DNA of 64,000 nucleotides from NCBI RefSeq assembly GCF_028554725.1, contig NC_071669.1:1503501-1567500 (forward strand), given 5' to 3'. This document shows, in pieces, positions 62,169-64,000 of the stretch (position 1 is the stretch's first letter; each line of letters begins with the position of its first letter). The position numbers and the translations under genes are program-made. The notes below the pieces were generated by a model. The model was given only the letters and a program-made list of their open reading frames with translations. It made no database searches and was not told the DNA's origin. The DNA comes from Zeugodacus cucurbitae (lineage: Eukaryota; Arthropoda; Insecta; Diptera; Tephritidae).

Positions 62169-62640
62169 GTTGTTGTTGTTTTAAGAAATCAAGTCAAGAT
62201 ATTTTGAAGGAGAAAGCGCAAGTTTAATTGTCATCGTGGTCATCTAACGAGAGGCCAAAGAAAATAGTTGTTTAGAAATGGTCGGATCATTGAGCGAGGG
62301 GTGTTAGATGAGTCGGGTTCGTTGGGGATGCTAAGAGAGAGATTAGTGTCATAAGGCGACTGATTGCAAAAATAACACGTAAAAGATGTGTTCAAAAAAT
62401 AACGGGAATTTTAAATTTTTTTTTTTGGTTTTGGAAGTGCAATTGTCAATAATTTTGTTTCATTATGTGGATACGATATATTTATACATACATACATGCC
62501 CCTGAAGTACGATAACTTTTCATGAATAAAAAATTTTTAACAAACGAAAATTCCCGTTATTTTTTGAACACACTTTGAATTGGTTAGATTGCGGTTTATT
62601 CTCGATAAGTAACTGTTCAAATGGAAGTTTATTAATGCAA
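62169..62640 (-). mobile_element. Decayed non-LTR relic (family 2), interrupted by a mariner mini-element
   Basis: Matches the insertion at 9541-10026: a (CAA)n tail at the low end, then TCATCGTGGTCATCTAACG, GTGTTAGATGAGTCGGGTTC and the SPYDTN-type codons, then, beyond the nested element (62382-62576), further similar sequence (GATAAGTA... near 62605). It is more diverged than the 9.5-kb copy. Its high end is approximate. Confidence 0.7.
62382..62576. mobile_element. Mariner-type mini-element nested in a non-LTR relic
   Basis: About 195 bp bounded by TGTGTTCAAAAAATAACGGG and CCCGTTATTTTTTGAACACA, with a TA at 62380-62381 on the left and GA in its place on the right. Family-2 non-LTR sequence lies on both sides. 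It contains no coding sequence. Confidence 0.85.
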
Positions 62641-64000
62641 ATATACTCAAACCCCTCATATTTCCTAGAGGGTCTGCACCACACATTTGCACAAATCACA
62701 GCTAAGCAAATTGAAAACCAGCAATTACATAAACTATTTGCACATATTTGAATATACTATTTCCACGAACAAGTGCACTGCATGCCGAACGACGATGGCG
62801 AGCGAAATTTCGCAATTTCCTTAATATAACTTTCGATGGCGCTATTGAACTTAGAAGTGATCGCATTACACGACTGCAATGGACACCAAATGTACGATGA
62901 TAATTGTGCAAAAGTGCAACAACAACAAAAAAGAAAGCATTTTATGTGTGTTCGGCTAAGTAACGGTGTATTGCGTTCAAATTACGCGATTCTTGGTATT
63001 TAAAGTTATTGGGCGTACGCCCATTTCTCACCCTACTTTCGAGCGGGCGTCGCGCCTGCGGCTAGACTAGAGACTGGCAATTATATATATGTATATATCG
63101 GTAGATATATATGTATATGAAAGTTGATATGTACATTCTTCAAATTTTGTAATTGACTCTGAGTTGAGTGCCGTGTTGTTGTTGTATGTGCTTAAGCAGC
63201 GCTTTGTTATATATTGTCATTTGAGTCGCTGCAATAATCGAGTAATCATGATGTGTACATTTGTTTATTTGCTTTTTTCCGATGCCAAATTATTAATAAA
63301 TCAAAGTTTATTGCGCTCCGCTTGCTATTTTCGTGCGCCGTTTTGTTGTTGTTATACTTTGTACAACTCATTAGTTGGGGCTTATGTATACTGATATATG
63401 TACAAATGAACATATAAAATGTGTGTTTGTATGTAAAAGTGTATCAAATTAAATTCAACTGATCACTGCAATCGCTGACGTCAACGTCGGCGCCAACTGC
63501 ATTGATAAACTGCAACAGTGAGGGCAGCTTGTCTTGTTTTTGCTATTTATTGTTGTTGTAATTATTAGCATGCCAACAGATTACGCTAGATTTTACAAAA
63601 CTAACCCTGCTCTGCTTATTTTTTATAGATATTTTATTAGGTCATTAAAACGCAATCGCCCGTAGACGCCTTCGACCGTATTTTGTTTGACCCACTGTCT
63701 TGAAATCGGATTTTTATAACTATTTACTATATTTTGAAAGCCATAATCATCGAATTTCGTTAATTATTTAGTAACTGATACTTAAATCTCTTATCAACTT
63801 ATGTAATCACTACCTATTTTAATATATAAAATCTATAAGAAACGTGTATTCAGTTCTCATGTGCGTTAGTTTAAATAAAATGATTAGCTTCAGTATATAA
63901 AACTGTAAATATTTTTCATTTACCTTTGTATATGTATTTGTATTTCATATTTCTATTTCAATTGTTTTTATTATTATTTATTATTTTTATTTACCTAACA
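62641..64000. other. Gene-free right edge
   Basis: AT-rich sequence with TATATATG runs (63083-63115). The block 63000-63070 is GC-richer, but I see no open frame or RNA structure that I can defend. Confidence 0.5.

Noticed and set aside
1..64000. CRISPR arrays, bacterial operons, rRNA or tRNA genes
   Set aside because: The window is insect nuclear DNA. I saw no regular spacer-repeat pattern and no cloverleaf or rRNA sequence that I could recognise by eye. A tRNA scan was not possible here.

Overview
This window is eukaryotic, from a higher fly. A tephritid fruit fly is my best guess. It has long AT-rich introns, many CAA/TTG runs, and mariner, hAT and non-LTR relics, and only one protein gene that I can defend. 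The species cannot be fixed from the sequence alone.

The gene is the fly NK6-class homeobox gene HGTX (Nkx6), on the minus strand. Four coding exons are visible and join cleanly at GT/AG sites with matching phases: a long N-terminal exon (40068-38612), a short conserved exon (37052-36867), an exon with homeodomain residues up to recognition helix 3 (20873-20677), and the last exon with the rest of helix 3 and an acidic tail (8098-7889). Introns are 1559, 15993 and 12578 bp. The visible product is about 682 residues. Its start codon is not found: the first long exon is open upstream without an ATG, so a further 5' exon is expected. In flies this factor acts in the ventral nervous system and promotes motoneuron identity and axon growth.

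The rest is introns and flanks with dispersed repeats. Left flank: a composite tandem array (1578-2578), a dispersed repeat (3613-4361) and a non-LTR relic (6004-6452). Introns: a 5'-truncated non-LTR insertion with a 14-bp target duplication (9541-10026), two internally deleted hAT elements (12671-13448, 24667-25461), a second dispersed repeat (18121-18720), terminal-inverted-repeat elements near 27 and 28.7 kb, a nearly pure AT block (30.7-31.4 kb) and a TTAA-flanked element (33674-34397), for which an empty paralogous site lies at 36.77 kb. Right flank: two more 5'-truncated non-LTR insertions with target duplications (42117-42681, 54718-55273), mariner relics (44658-45095, 55367-55671, 62382-62576), two TTAA elements (48449-49190, 51011-51648), a hAT fragment (57391-57661) and a possible Tc1-like element (58467-58826).

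I found no new cellular system. The most useful results are the reconstructed HGTX gene and a set of precisely bounded transposon insertions, several with exact target-site duplications, one with an empty site and one nested in an older relic.
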